Positions 1-5,542 of a DNA stretch of 61,929 nt are shown here, in pieces (within the stretch, counting starts at the first letter, position 1; the number at the start of each line of letters is the position of its first letter). The notes beneath the pieces were generated by a model. That model searched no databases and was not told the origin of the DNA. It worked only from the letters and a program-made list of their open reading frames with translations. This stretch comes from Oscillospiraceae bacterium (lineage in GTDB: Bacteria > Bacillota > Clostridia > Oscillospirales > Ruminococcaceae), in contig JAQXHC010000046.1 in assembly GCA_029007035.1 (NCBI GenBank), positions 1 through 61,929 of the forward strand, written 5' to 3'. A program made the translations under genes and the position numbers.

Positions 1-21
1 AGATGATGAGGAGGAATGATA

Positions 22-960
22 ATGAATACACAGTTTGACTTGGGAGCAATGCTCTCCGCACCGCAGACCGCCATTCAGCAGATACCGTGCGATCAGCTTC
101 ACCCCTACCACAATCACAAGTTTGAGCTGTATTCGGGCGAGAGATTGGAAGATATGGTCGCCAGCATCAAGGAAAACAGTGTGCTGTCTCCGATCATCGT
201 ACAGCCTATCGAGGGCGGCTATGAGATCCTCATCGGTCACAACCGCTGGAATGCTTCAAAGCTCGCAGGACTGCCCACCGTGCCGGCTATCGTCAAGACG
301 GGTTTGACCGAGGAAGAAGCACTTTTATATACGATTGAGAGTAACCTTTACCAAAGAGGCTTCGATAACCTTAAAATATCAGAACAGGCTGCCGCTGTTG
401 CATTCCGTCACAGTGAAATGTTTTCACAAGGAAAACGGAACGATATTATCAGAGAGCTTGCACTCTTGGGGAACCACGATGCAGACACATCAACTTTGAC
501 TCCAATGGGATCAAAGTTGGACAGTGGAAAGGCGGTCGGTGCTGAATACGGTCTTAGTAAGGGTTCTGTCATTCGCCTAATGCGTATCGACAAACTCATC
601 GACGAGCTGAAAACCCTTGTGGACAGCGGATATATTGCTATCCGTGCAGGAGTTGAGCTTTCTTTCCTGTCGGAAAAAACTCAGGCAGTCGTTGCCGAGT
701 GTGCTGAGGATAGCAAGATCGACATGAAGAAAGCGAAAATGCTCCGTGCATCTGCCGATGATGAAGGCAATATCGACCGCTACACCGTAGAAAGTATCAT
801 CAGCGGAGAGGGCGGCGAAGCGAAGCCGAAGCCCAAGAGCGTGAAGATCAGCAATGACACCTATACCAAGTATTTCAGCGAGGGTGTCAAGGCGAAGGAA
901 ATCACGGAAACTATTGAAAAGGCACTTGCTTTCTACTTTGAAAATATGGAGGAGAACTAA
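22..960 (+). CDS. ParB/RepB/Spo0J-type partition protein of a mobile element
   Basis: The N-terminal ParB/Srx-like domain (about residues 18-110) carries the conserved stretch GERLEDMVASIKEN and the nucleotide-binding-loop-like motif EILIGHNRWNA. It is followed by a helical DNA-binding region. Family members bind centromere-like sites and help segregate or regulate plasmids and conjugative elements. GAGGAGG at 8-14 sits 7 nt before the ATG at 22 and only 1 nt before the in-frame ATG at 16, so 22 is preferred. It heads a tight plus-strand run of small element genes that ends near 2465. A ParA partner would lie upstream, outside the window. Family call is firm; partition versus regulatory role is inference. 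Confidence 0.85.
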   Translation: MNTQFDLGAMLSAPQTAIQQIPCDQLHPYHNHKFELYSGERLEDMVASIKENSVLSPIIVQPIEGGYEILIGHNRWNASKLAGLPTVPAIVKTGLTEEEALLYTIESNLYQRGFDNLKISEQAAAVAFRHSEMFSQGKRNDIIRELALLGNHDADTSTLTPMGSKLDSGKAVGAEYGLSKGSVIRLMRIDKLIDELKTLVDSGYIAIRAGVELSFLSEKTQAVVAECAEDSKIDMKKAKMLRASADDEGNIDRYTVESIISGEGGEAKPKPKSVKISNDTYTKYFSEGVKAKEITETIEKALAFYFENMEEN

Positions 961-961
961 C

Positions 962-1666
962 ATGAAGAAGTTTATCACAGCGGTATTCTGCACTGCACTT
1001 GCACTCAGCTCAGGGCTTACGGCATACGCTGCCGAAGCACTTGATCGTGACACCGTTGAGACAGCCATTTGGGAAGATCTCTGGAACGGCAAGGGCGATA
1101 ACGGTCTTGATTATCCCGAAGCATCGTACAAGCACCACTTACTCGACAAGTGGCTTGACGAGAACTACGGCACAGGCGGTCTTGACTGGTCCGACACGGG
1201 CGAGATCAAGCACGAATACCGCCGTTATTACCGTGGTCTGATCGACGGCTGGGACTTTGAGGACGATAACAACGGCGGCTGGACAATTGACACCGAGGAT
1301 AACCATTACAGCTTCACGCTCCTGAATGGTAACTGGCAGATGATCGACAAAAACGGCGATACCGTTGACAGCTTTCCGCCTTTCAGTACGCTGAAAGATA
1401 CCGAACCCGAAGCGACAGGCGGATATGAGATACACGATGACGGAGAGGATTCACCGAGAGTGATCGGAGAGGTCACAGCACGAACGGAAACGGCTTCTGA
1501 GGGCGGTTCTGCCGCAGAGGGTAACGATACCGCTATAAGTCCGTCAGGCGGTTCTGAGAGCAATTCTGAGGGTTCTGGCGTTAATTCTCTTGCGATCATT
1601 GCAGGAGTGGCAGCTCTCGCAGGAGTCGGCGGTGCTGGCTACTATATCATGAAGAAACGGAAGTGA
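962..1666 (+). CDS. Secreted/membrane-anchored mobile-element protein, function unknown
   Basis: The 234-residue protein has a clear signal peptide (MKKFITAVFCTALALSSGLT, cleavage near AYA-A). A charged, aromatic-rich extracellular domain and a Ser/Glu/Gly-rich linker follow. The C-terminus is one hydrophobic helix followed by KKRK (about residues 208-234), so it should be anchored with the bulk outside the cell. I recognise no catalytic motif. Extracellular anchored proteins of this plan are common in Tn1549/CD1107-type conjugative elements, which fits the setting, but the match is architectural only. The start is one base after the ParB stop, implying translational coupling. Confidence 0.7.
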   Translation: MKKFITAVFCTALALSSGLTAYAAEALDRDTVETAIWEDLWNGKGDNGLDYPEASYKHHLLDKWLDENYGTGGLDWSDTGEIKHEYRRYYRGLIDGWDFEDDNNGGWTIDTEDNHYSFTLLNGNWQMIDKNGDTVDSFPPFSTLKDTEPEATGGYEIHDDGEDSPRVIGEVTARTETASEGGSAAEGNDTAISPSGGSESNSEGSGVNSLAIIAGVAALAGVGGAGYYIMKKRK

Positions 1667-1670
1667 TGAT

Positions 1671-2078
1671 ATGATTTTTCACAGTAAACAGAAAGTCAAC
1701 GGTGCTCCTGCGTGGGAAGTTGATACCGACACACAGACAGTAAGCCATCGCAACCCCAAGACAGGTGAAACGGAGCGTTATGTGTTCCACACCGACCAAA
1801 TTAGGTATTATCTGCACCACAGTGAGGATAAGCGGCCCGATCTCTTGCAGGAGATCGTGAACAAGGGCGAGATTTACAAGCACCTGGACGAGCTTGATAC
1901 TAAGGTCACGGACGCAGTAAACCGTCAGACCGACTTGCTTATGCAGTCGAGCCGTGACTATCAGGTTGCCATTGAATCTGGCGATCTCAACGCTGTCGGC
2001 TCTATCGGCAATCTGCTCCGTATGCAGGCACAGCGAGCCGTTTATGATACTATGATCTATCTTTGGAGGGACGAATAA
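1671..2078 (+). CDS. Small mobile-element protein, function unknown
   Basis: A 135-residue soluble protein with a basic N-terminus, a middle rich in Asp/Lys (KRPDLLQEIVNKGEIYKHLD) and a helical C-terminus with a Leu/Arg/Met pattern. The C-terminal helix vaguely recalls TnpV-like element proteins, but I cannot support that name. It follows the previous gene by 4 bases, and its TAA overlaps the next ATG by one base (TAATG). It is therefore part of the same translationally coupled run as the ParB gene. No signal peptide or membrane segment is visible. Confidence 0.6.
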   Translation: MIFHSKQKVNGAPAWEVDTDTQTVSHRNPKTGETERYVFHTDQIRYYLHHSEDKRPDLLQEIVNKGEIYKHLDELDTKVTDAVNRQTDLLMQSSRDYQVAIESGDLNAVGSIGNLLRMQAQRAVYDTMIYLWRDE

Positions 2079-2260
2079 TGTTTTGTGCGAACTGTTACAA
2101 GGAAATACCCGCAGGCAAGAGCTATTACAAGCATCAGGACACCAATCAGAGCTATTGCTCCCTGGACTGCCTGAATGACCACATGATCTATACTCACACG
2201 ATCACCCTTGAAACGAGCGATGGTGAAGAAAGCACCGAGGAACTGGACAATGACGAGTGA
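2078..2260 (+). CDS. Small zinc-finger-like mobile-element protein
   Basis: The 60-residue protein begins MFCANCYKEIPAGKSYYKH and carries two Cys pairs, CANC near residue 3 and CSLDC near residue 27. Together they can form one treble-clef or zinc-ribbon type metal site. The remainder is acidic (SDGEESTEELDNDE). The ATG overlaps the upstream stop codon by one base, and the 3' end overlaps the next gene by 11 bases. It probably binds nucleic acid or a partner protein of the element; the function is not known. Start at 2078 is chosen because of the coupling and because the Cys motif begins immediately. Confidence 0.6.
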   Translation: MFCANCYKEIPAGKSYYKHQDTNQSYCSLDCLNDHMIYTHTITLETSDGEESTEELDNDE

Positions 2261-2465
2261 GGACTTCATCGATGACTTGCGGAAAAACGGCGTAAAGCTC
2301 ATAAAAAACGACGGCTCTCTTACCGAGATACCGCCGGACTTCTTGAAACGGGCTACCGAACTTTGCAACGAACTCCGGTGCAGCTCAATCACCTATGATA
2401 TTGTTGATCCGCAGGACGGAGAACATACAAAGCTGAGAGTGCTTGATTGTGGATATGCGGAATAA
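2250..2465 (+). CDS. Small mobile-element protein, function unknown
   Basis: A 71-residue protein (MTSEDFIDDLRKNGVKLIKN...) that begins inside the preceding zinc-finger gene and ends at the last stop of the plus-strand run. It is mixed alpha/beta in character with two Cys, and no motif is recognised. Overlapping starts in this run point to translational coupling. A GC-rich hairpin begins within 6 bases of the stop, consistent with it being the last gene of the transcript. The reading frame and spacing support it being real; the function is open. Confidence 0.5.
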   Translation: MTSEDFIDDLRKNGVKLIKNDGSLTEIPPDFLKRATELCNELRCSSITYDIVDPQDGEHTKLRVLDCGYAE

Positions 2466-2470
2466 TAAGA

Positions 2471-2508
2471 AACGGATAGCCGTCTGATAAGGACGGTCTA
2501 TCCGTGTT
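2471..2508 (+). terminator. Hairpin terminator of the ParB-led gene run
   Basis: Inverted repeat AACGGATAG-CCGTC / GACGG-T-CTATCCGTGTT with a 7-nt loop, starting just after the stop at 2465. The T tract is weak (GTTTG), so termination efficiency is uncertain, but the position is right for an end-of-operon structure. Confidence 0.5.
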
Positions 2509-2525
2509 TGAATGATATGAATACT

Positions 2526-2569
2526 ATCGTACTTTTGTAAGTCTATCAGGAAATACAAAGCAGTACGAT
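2526..2569. other. Long stem-loop between convergent mobile-element gene runs
   Basis: ATCGTACT-TTTGTA (2526-2539) pairs with TACAAA-gc-AGTACGAT (2554-2569). This is a 14-bp stem with a 2-nt bulge and a 14-nt loop. It lies between the plus-strand run ending at 2465 and the minus-strand run ending at 2621. It could be a bidirectional terminator, but it lacks a T run on either side. A protein-binding or transfer-related site is an alternative. Confidence 0.45.
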
Positions 2570-2620
2570 GACTTTGCTATTCTAATCAGGTGTTCATCGC
2601 TTTTCTCAGGTGAGAGAACA

Positions 2621-2818
2621 TTAGAAAGAGGTATATGTATCGTGGTCAGCCGAGTGATACAGCAGATTCTCCTTGTTCGTCACATCAGTGCCAATGATAC
2701 AGTATTCATCTTCCGAATGCTCCTCATCGACACCGACAGAACGCACTTCGACGCTGACCGCAATCAGGTTGTTATAGTTGACAAGATCGCCCTCCGGGGT
2801 TAAAATTGACTTAGCCAT
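2621..2818 (-). CDS. Small acidic mobile-element protein, function unknown
   Basis: A 65-residue acidic protein (MAKSILTPEGDLVNYNNLIA...) with no signal peptide or recognised motif. The ATG at 2818 lies inside the last codons of the upstream reading frame (ATGGCTAA overlap with the stop at 2811). A GGTG ribosome binding site is 7 nt ahead. Its N-terminus has the look of small antirestriction-era element proteins, but this is not evidence for a function. It is the last gene of the minus-strand run. Confidence 0.5.
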   Translation of the reverse strand: MAKSILTPEGDLVNYNNLIAVSVEVRSVGVDEEHSEDEYCIIGTDVTNKENLLYHSADHDTYTSF

Positions 2819-2986
2819 GATTTTTCACCTCTCTCCGTATCAGCTCATAGAGCTTGTTATGATCGTCCTCTTGAAGCTCGTCAAAGAAGAAAAACACGCT
2901 GTCATTCACTTTCTGCCTGTTGTATCACTGAGCATATCCATGACGAACGCTTCAATTTGCCGTAAGGACTTGTTAAGAGCCGTCAC
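2811..2986 (-). pseudogene. Small mobile-element gene split by a one-base frameshift
   Basis: Two frames join into one sensible protein if one base is restored. The first frame gives ...NKSLRQIEAFVMDMLSDTTG-RK and stops at 2906. The second frame overlaps it and gives VNDSVFFFDELQEDDHN...RREVKNHG up to a stop at 2811. The junction is GGC-AGA-AAG-TGA; one extra A would fuse them. The likely start is a GTG at 2986 inside the end of the upstream gene, though an ATG at 3010 is also in frame. Alternatively these are two tiny overlapping genes. The product and function are unknown. Confidence 0.45.
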
Positions 2987-3278
2987 CGGCTGCGGACTGT
3001 TCCGGCTCATCGGTACGCTCTGCCTTATCCTGCTTGTCAGGCTCAGGATTGAAATAGCCGAGCTTCTCCCAAACGAGCTTGTCAGGGCAGAAATAGCGGT
3101 ACACATTTCCGCTTTCGGACTTCACAGCATAGCCAAAGTCGAAAATGCCCTCACGCAGACCACGCTTGAGGAACTCTGCGCCCTTGCCCGTAGCCTTTGC
3201 GATCTCGGAGATCGGAACATCTCTGCCCGTAAAGCACGGGAATACCGAAGCCTTGATGTTTGTCTCTGAGGCAACCAT
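2973..3278 (-). CDS. Small conserved mobile-element protein (101 aa)
   Basis: The protein reads MVASETNIKASVFPCFTGRD and continues VPISEIAKATGKG, then GIFDFGYAVKSESGNVYRYF. The combination of an HTH-like ISEIAKATGKGAEFLKRGL segment and a C-terminal CPDKLVWEKLGY box is familiar from small proteins of Firmicutes conjugative elements. I know no biochemical function; DNA binding is plausible. The ATG at 3278 has AAAGGAGG 8 nt upstream and is preferred over an in-frame GTG at 3287. It lies 25 nt downstream of the replication-initiator fragment and is probably co-transcribed with it. Confidence 0.7.
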   Translation of the reverse strand: MVASETNIKASVFPCFTGRDVPISEIAKATGKGAEFLKRGLREGIFDFGYAVKSESGNVYRYFCPDKLVWEKLGYFNPEPDKQDKAERTDEPEQSAAGDGS

Positions 3279-3303
3279 ACGCACCACCTCCTTTCATGGA
3301 CGG

Positions 3304-3600
3304 TCAGTCGCCGTACAGACCGCCGAAATCTCTCTTGACAGCATAATCCGCCCAACGATCCGTCGCATTTTCCTTGAAACGCTTCCCGTTGGCTTCGTTG
3401 AACAGGGTGCTGATCAGGTAACGCTCAAAGTTCTGCACACCGTCAGTATGTCTGATCTGCTCCAGTGCGTTTTGAAGAACGCTTACATCGACTTTCAGCA
3501 TCGCAGACTTGACGATCTCCCTGGGGAAGTCCTCTCCGCAGATGCGCTCTGTTTTCTTTCGGGAGCATATCTGCCGGACCATCATCTGAACAATGAAACA
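3304..3600 (-). pseudogene. C-terminal fragment of a RepA/DUF6017-type replication initiator
   Basis: The translated segment IVQMMVRQICSRKKTERICG, then EDFPREIVKSAMLKVD, and later VQNFERYLISTLFNEANGK resembles the C-terminal domain (DUF6017 type) of RepA_N replication initiators. In those proteins a C(S)xKK-xRIxGEDxPxEIVKS block precedes a helical YLxxxLFNA block. Here only about 95 residues remain. The usual N-terminal winged-helix RepA_N domain is missing. The frame stays open into the adjacent direct repeats and tRNA fragment, where the coding similarity stops near 3597. The fragment may still be translated from the ATG at 3585. Truncation appears to coincide with the element end. Confidence 0.6.
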
Positions 3601-3633
3601 TGATTTGGAGTGACGTAATGTGATTTGGGGTGA
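3601..3633. repeat. Two 13-bp direct repeats beside the attachment core (putative integrase arm sites)
   Basis: TGATTTGGAGTGA (3601-3613) and TGATTTGGGGTGA (3621-3633) differ at one base and have a 20-bp period. They sit 15 bases from the tRNA-derived core. Spacing and position resemble arm-type sites of tyrosine integrases; the assignment is inference. Confidence 0.5.
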
Positions 3634-3647
3634 AACTGAGTTGAAAA

Positions 3648-3702
3648 CTCAAAATCCGGTGGTAGCGATACCGTACCGGTTCGACCCCGGTCACCGGCAC
3701 CA
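3648..3702 (+). other. att site: 3' fragment of tRNA-Leu(CAA)
   Basis: The 55 bases starting CTCAAAATCCGG are the tRNA-Leu 3' portion: half of an anticodon loop (anticodon CAA), a long variable arm GGTGGTAGCGATACC, a T arm ACCGG-TTCGACC-CCGGT, acceptor strand CACCGGC and ACCA. The matching 5' acceptor GCCGGTG and D arm are absent upstream, so this is not a whole gene. Integration into tRNA genes leaves exactly such a 3' duplicate at one end of an element. The intact tRNA-Leu should be at the other end, left of the window. Confidence 0.8.
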
Positions 3703-3866
3703 TTTCAAGCAGGTTTTCCTTTTTGGAGAGCCTGTTTTTTTCATTAAAATGTTCTGCCGCTCTGAAGAAGCTTTTTGAAAATATGTTGCTTATTAGTGAA
3801 CAAAAAAATCCCCTCATCTTATTGAAAAGAGAGTGGGATTTTATCCGGCATCAGCCGGTAATTATG

Positions 3867-3942
3867 TGGTTGGAGCAGCCGGATTTGAACCGGCGGAATG
3901 ACGGAGTCAAAGTCCGTTGCCTTACCGCTTGGCTATGCCCCA
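3867..3942 (-). tRNA. tRNA-Gln(UUG)
   Basis: The minus strand begins TGGGGCATAGCCAAGCGGTA, has anticodon loop ACTTTGA (anticodon TTG) in the stem ACGGA/TCCGT, a T arm GCCGG-TTCGAAT-CCGGC, and acceptor TGGGGCA/TGCTCCA followed by an encoded ACCA. All arms pair. It is the first chromosomal gene beyond the element end. Confidence 0.95.
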
Positions 3943-4018
3943 GTGAGTCAGCAAGACTATTATACCAAAATTCTGCATTCTTTTCAATAGTAAAGCAATA
4001 TATAATTTATTTTTAACA

Positions 4019-4054
4019 AAAAATACCGCACAGAAAAAACTGTGCGGTATTTTT
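4019..4054 (-). terminator. Rho-independent terminator, probably bidirectional
   Basis: AAATACCGCACAG / CTGTGCGGTATTT with an AAAAAA loop. A- and T-rich flanks on both sides give a U run on either strand. It abuts the stop of the DUF6514-type gene on the minus strand. Confidence 0.85.
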
Positions 4055-4356
4055 CAGATCGAAACACAGAGATAATTCAGTGCCCTGTTATAAATATGCT
4101 TCGGAGGGATTTTACTTCTGATAAGCATTTCTGCAAAGTCAACTGCATCCTCGATATTACGTGAAAAATCGGGGATTACTTCAATTTCTCCGCTGCGGTA
4201 GTCCTCGGCTTCAACTCCATATGTACTTACCTCCTCGCCGAAGCTGTCGATTTTACCTGCAACAACACGATATGCAACATTATTTTCGCCGTAAACCTCC
4301 ATGTAAACAGTCTTGTCTCTGACCTCGCGTTTTATCTTTCTCATGATTCCAAACAT
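4054..4356 (-). CDS. DUF6514-type small protein
   Basis: A 100-residue protein (MFGIMRKIKREVRDKTVYME...). The N-terminal half looks like beta strands (VYMEVYGENNVAYRVVAGKI). The C-terminal half ends in the helical signature NIEDAVDFAEMLIRSKIPPK-HIYNRALNYL. That end pattern is typical of the DUF6514 family of short Clostridia proteins, whose function is unknown. No signal peptide is present. A GGGTGA ribosome binding site lies upstream and a strong terminator follows directly, so it is probably a single-gene transcript. Family assignment is from pattern recognition only. Confidence 0.6.
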   Translation of the reverse strand: MFGIMRKIKREVRDKTVYMEVYGENNVAYRVVAGKIDSFGEEVSTYGVEAEDYRSGEIEVIPDFSRNIEDAVDFAEMLIRSKIPPKHIYNRALNYLCVSI

Positions 4357-4535
4357 TGACAGTCACCCTTTCTTTTATTATCTGAGACCATTTTACCACA
4401 TTGCTGGCAAAATGTGAATAGGTTGATTATAGGTGTTTTTGCATCTGTGTGTTTGGAAATGACGAAAAAAGTCACTCATAAAGCAGAACGTAATTCCTTA
4501 TACGGTCTATGTGCCCTAAGGGAACACTGCACGAA

Positions 4536-4581
4536 GAATGTCTGATAGCTTTGCACAATCTCTGTGCGGTATGCTTTAAAT
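4536..4581 (-). repeat. Interspersed repeat, copy A
   Basis: On the minus strand it reads ATTTAAAGCATACCGCACAG, then AGATTGTGCAAAGCTATCAG. It closely matches the start of the spacer at 44761 (copy B) with a few substitutions. Both contain a small hairpin (GCACA/TGTGC here, GCGCA/TGTGC there). It begins at the 3' end of the alarmone synthetase gene. See copies B (44761) and C (55869). Confidence 0.5.
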
Positions 4582-5274
4582 TTCATTCAGCTGAGAAAAA
4601 ATATCCTGCATCTGTTCGTCGGTTTCGGCAATTTTATCTGCGCACATACGAAGCTGTTCCGAAAGCTGGGGCGGGATTGTACTTGAGGTTTTATATTTCA
4701 GCTGATGTTCAAGACTCGCCCAGAAATCCATAGCAATCGTGCGAATCTGAATTTCTACAGGCGCATAGGTCTTTCTCGTCGCGAGATAAACGGGTACATT
4801 GATAATCATGTGGAAGCTTCGGTAGCCGCTGGGCTTGGGATTGCGGATATAGTCCTTTTTCTTTATTATAACGAAGTCGTCGCGCTGGCTGAGCAAATCT
4901 GCAATAGCGTAGATGTCACTTATGTAGTAGCAGGTTACGCGTATTCCTGCCATGTCAAGCAGATTTTTCCGTGCCGCTTCCGTGGTGACCGGAAGATTTT
5001 TTTTTCTCAGCTTGCCGATAATCGACTGCGGAGATTTAAGTCGGCTTTCAATATTGTGGATAGGGTTGCGCTGGAATTTTACGCTGAACTCTCCGTCGAG
5101 AATGTTCAGGTAAGTTTTGACGACTTCAATAGCAGAGTCGTAAACGTGCTGCATTTCGAGAAACTCATAAAATGTCTGTGAAACCTTTTCCTGCATATCC
5201 TCACTGTTGATTACCTGATTGGTCAGTACAGGAAGATTCTTAAATGTTTCGTCATAAAATTCTTTTTCGTTCAT
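4576..5274 (-). CDS. Small alarmone synthetase (RelA/SpoT domain GTP pyrophosphokinase)
   Basis: This transfers pyrophosphate from ATP to GDP/GTP to make (p)ppGpp in the stringent response. At 232 residues it has only the synthetase domain, like RelQ/RelP types, with no HD hydrolase, TGS or ACT domain. Visible motifs are ESRLKSPQS (about 76-84), LLDMAGIRVTC (105-115), KKKDYIRNPKPSGYRSFH (138-155), PVEIQIRT (172-179) and FWASLEHQLKYK (184-195). The order and spacing match the catalytic G-loop and acidic residues of the family. RelP versus RelQ cannot be settled by eye. The ATG at 5274 has GGAGCAGCAA upstream. Confidence 0.9.
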   Translation of the reverse strand: MNEKEFYDETFKNLPVLTNQVINSEDMQEKVSQTFYEFLEMQHVYDSAIEVVKTYLNILDGEFSVKFQRNPIHNIESRLKSPQSIIGKLRKKNLPVTTEAARKNLLDMAGIRVTCYYISDIYAIADLLSQRDDFVIIKKKDYIRNPKPSGYRSFHMIINVPVYLATRKTYAPVEIQIRTIAMDFWASLEHQLKYKTSSTIPPQLSEQLRMCADKIAETDEQMQDIFSQLNEI

Positions 5275-5542
5275 TTGCTGCTCCTTTCCGATAATCTGTT
5301 TAAATTGTTATTATAATTATAACAGAAAAAAATTAAATGTCAAATGCGTTTTCGGCACAATTGACGGATTTTTACAAAAAAATGCTCCGCCGTTAATGAA
5401 AACGAGTCGGAGCTGATTGCAGAAATGTCGGAAAAACCGCGGATTTCAAGGTTTCTGAAATACATTAATATATTTAATGTTAATTAGATGAAATTCCGAT
5501 GAATTTTTATGGTTATTCAGGACGATATCCATGAATCGGACG

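Noticed and set aside
3648..3702. A complete tRNA-Leu gene
   Set aside because: The 5' acceptor strand, D arm and half of the anticodon arm are missing upstream.
3443..3817. Minus-strand frame reading through the tRNA-Leu fragment
   Set aside because: It covers the att core and repeats in a different frame from the RepA remnant; no family match.
5380..5415. GCTCCG/CGGAGC dyad after the GH2 gene region
   Set aside because: Stem is short and has no T run; not enough to call a terminator.
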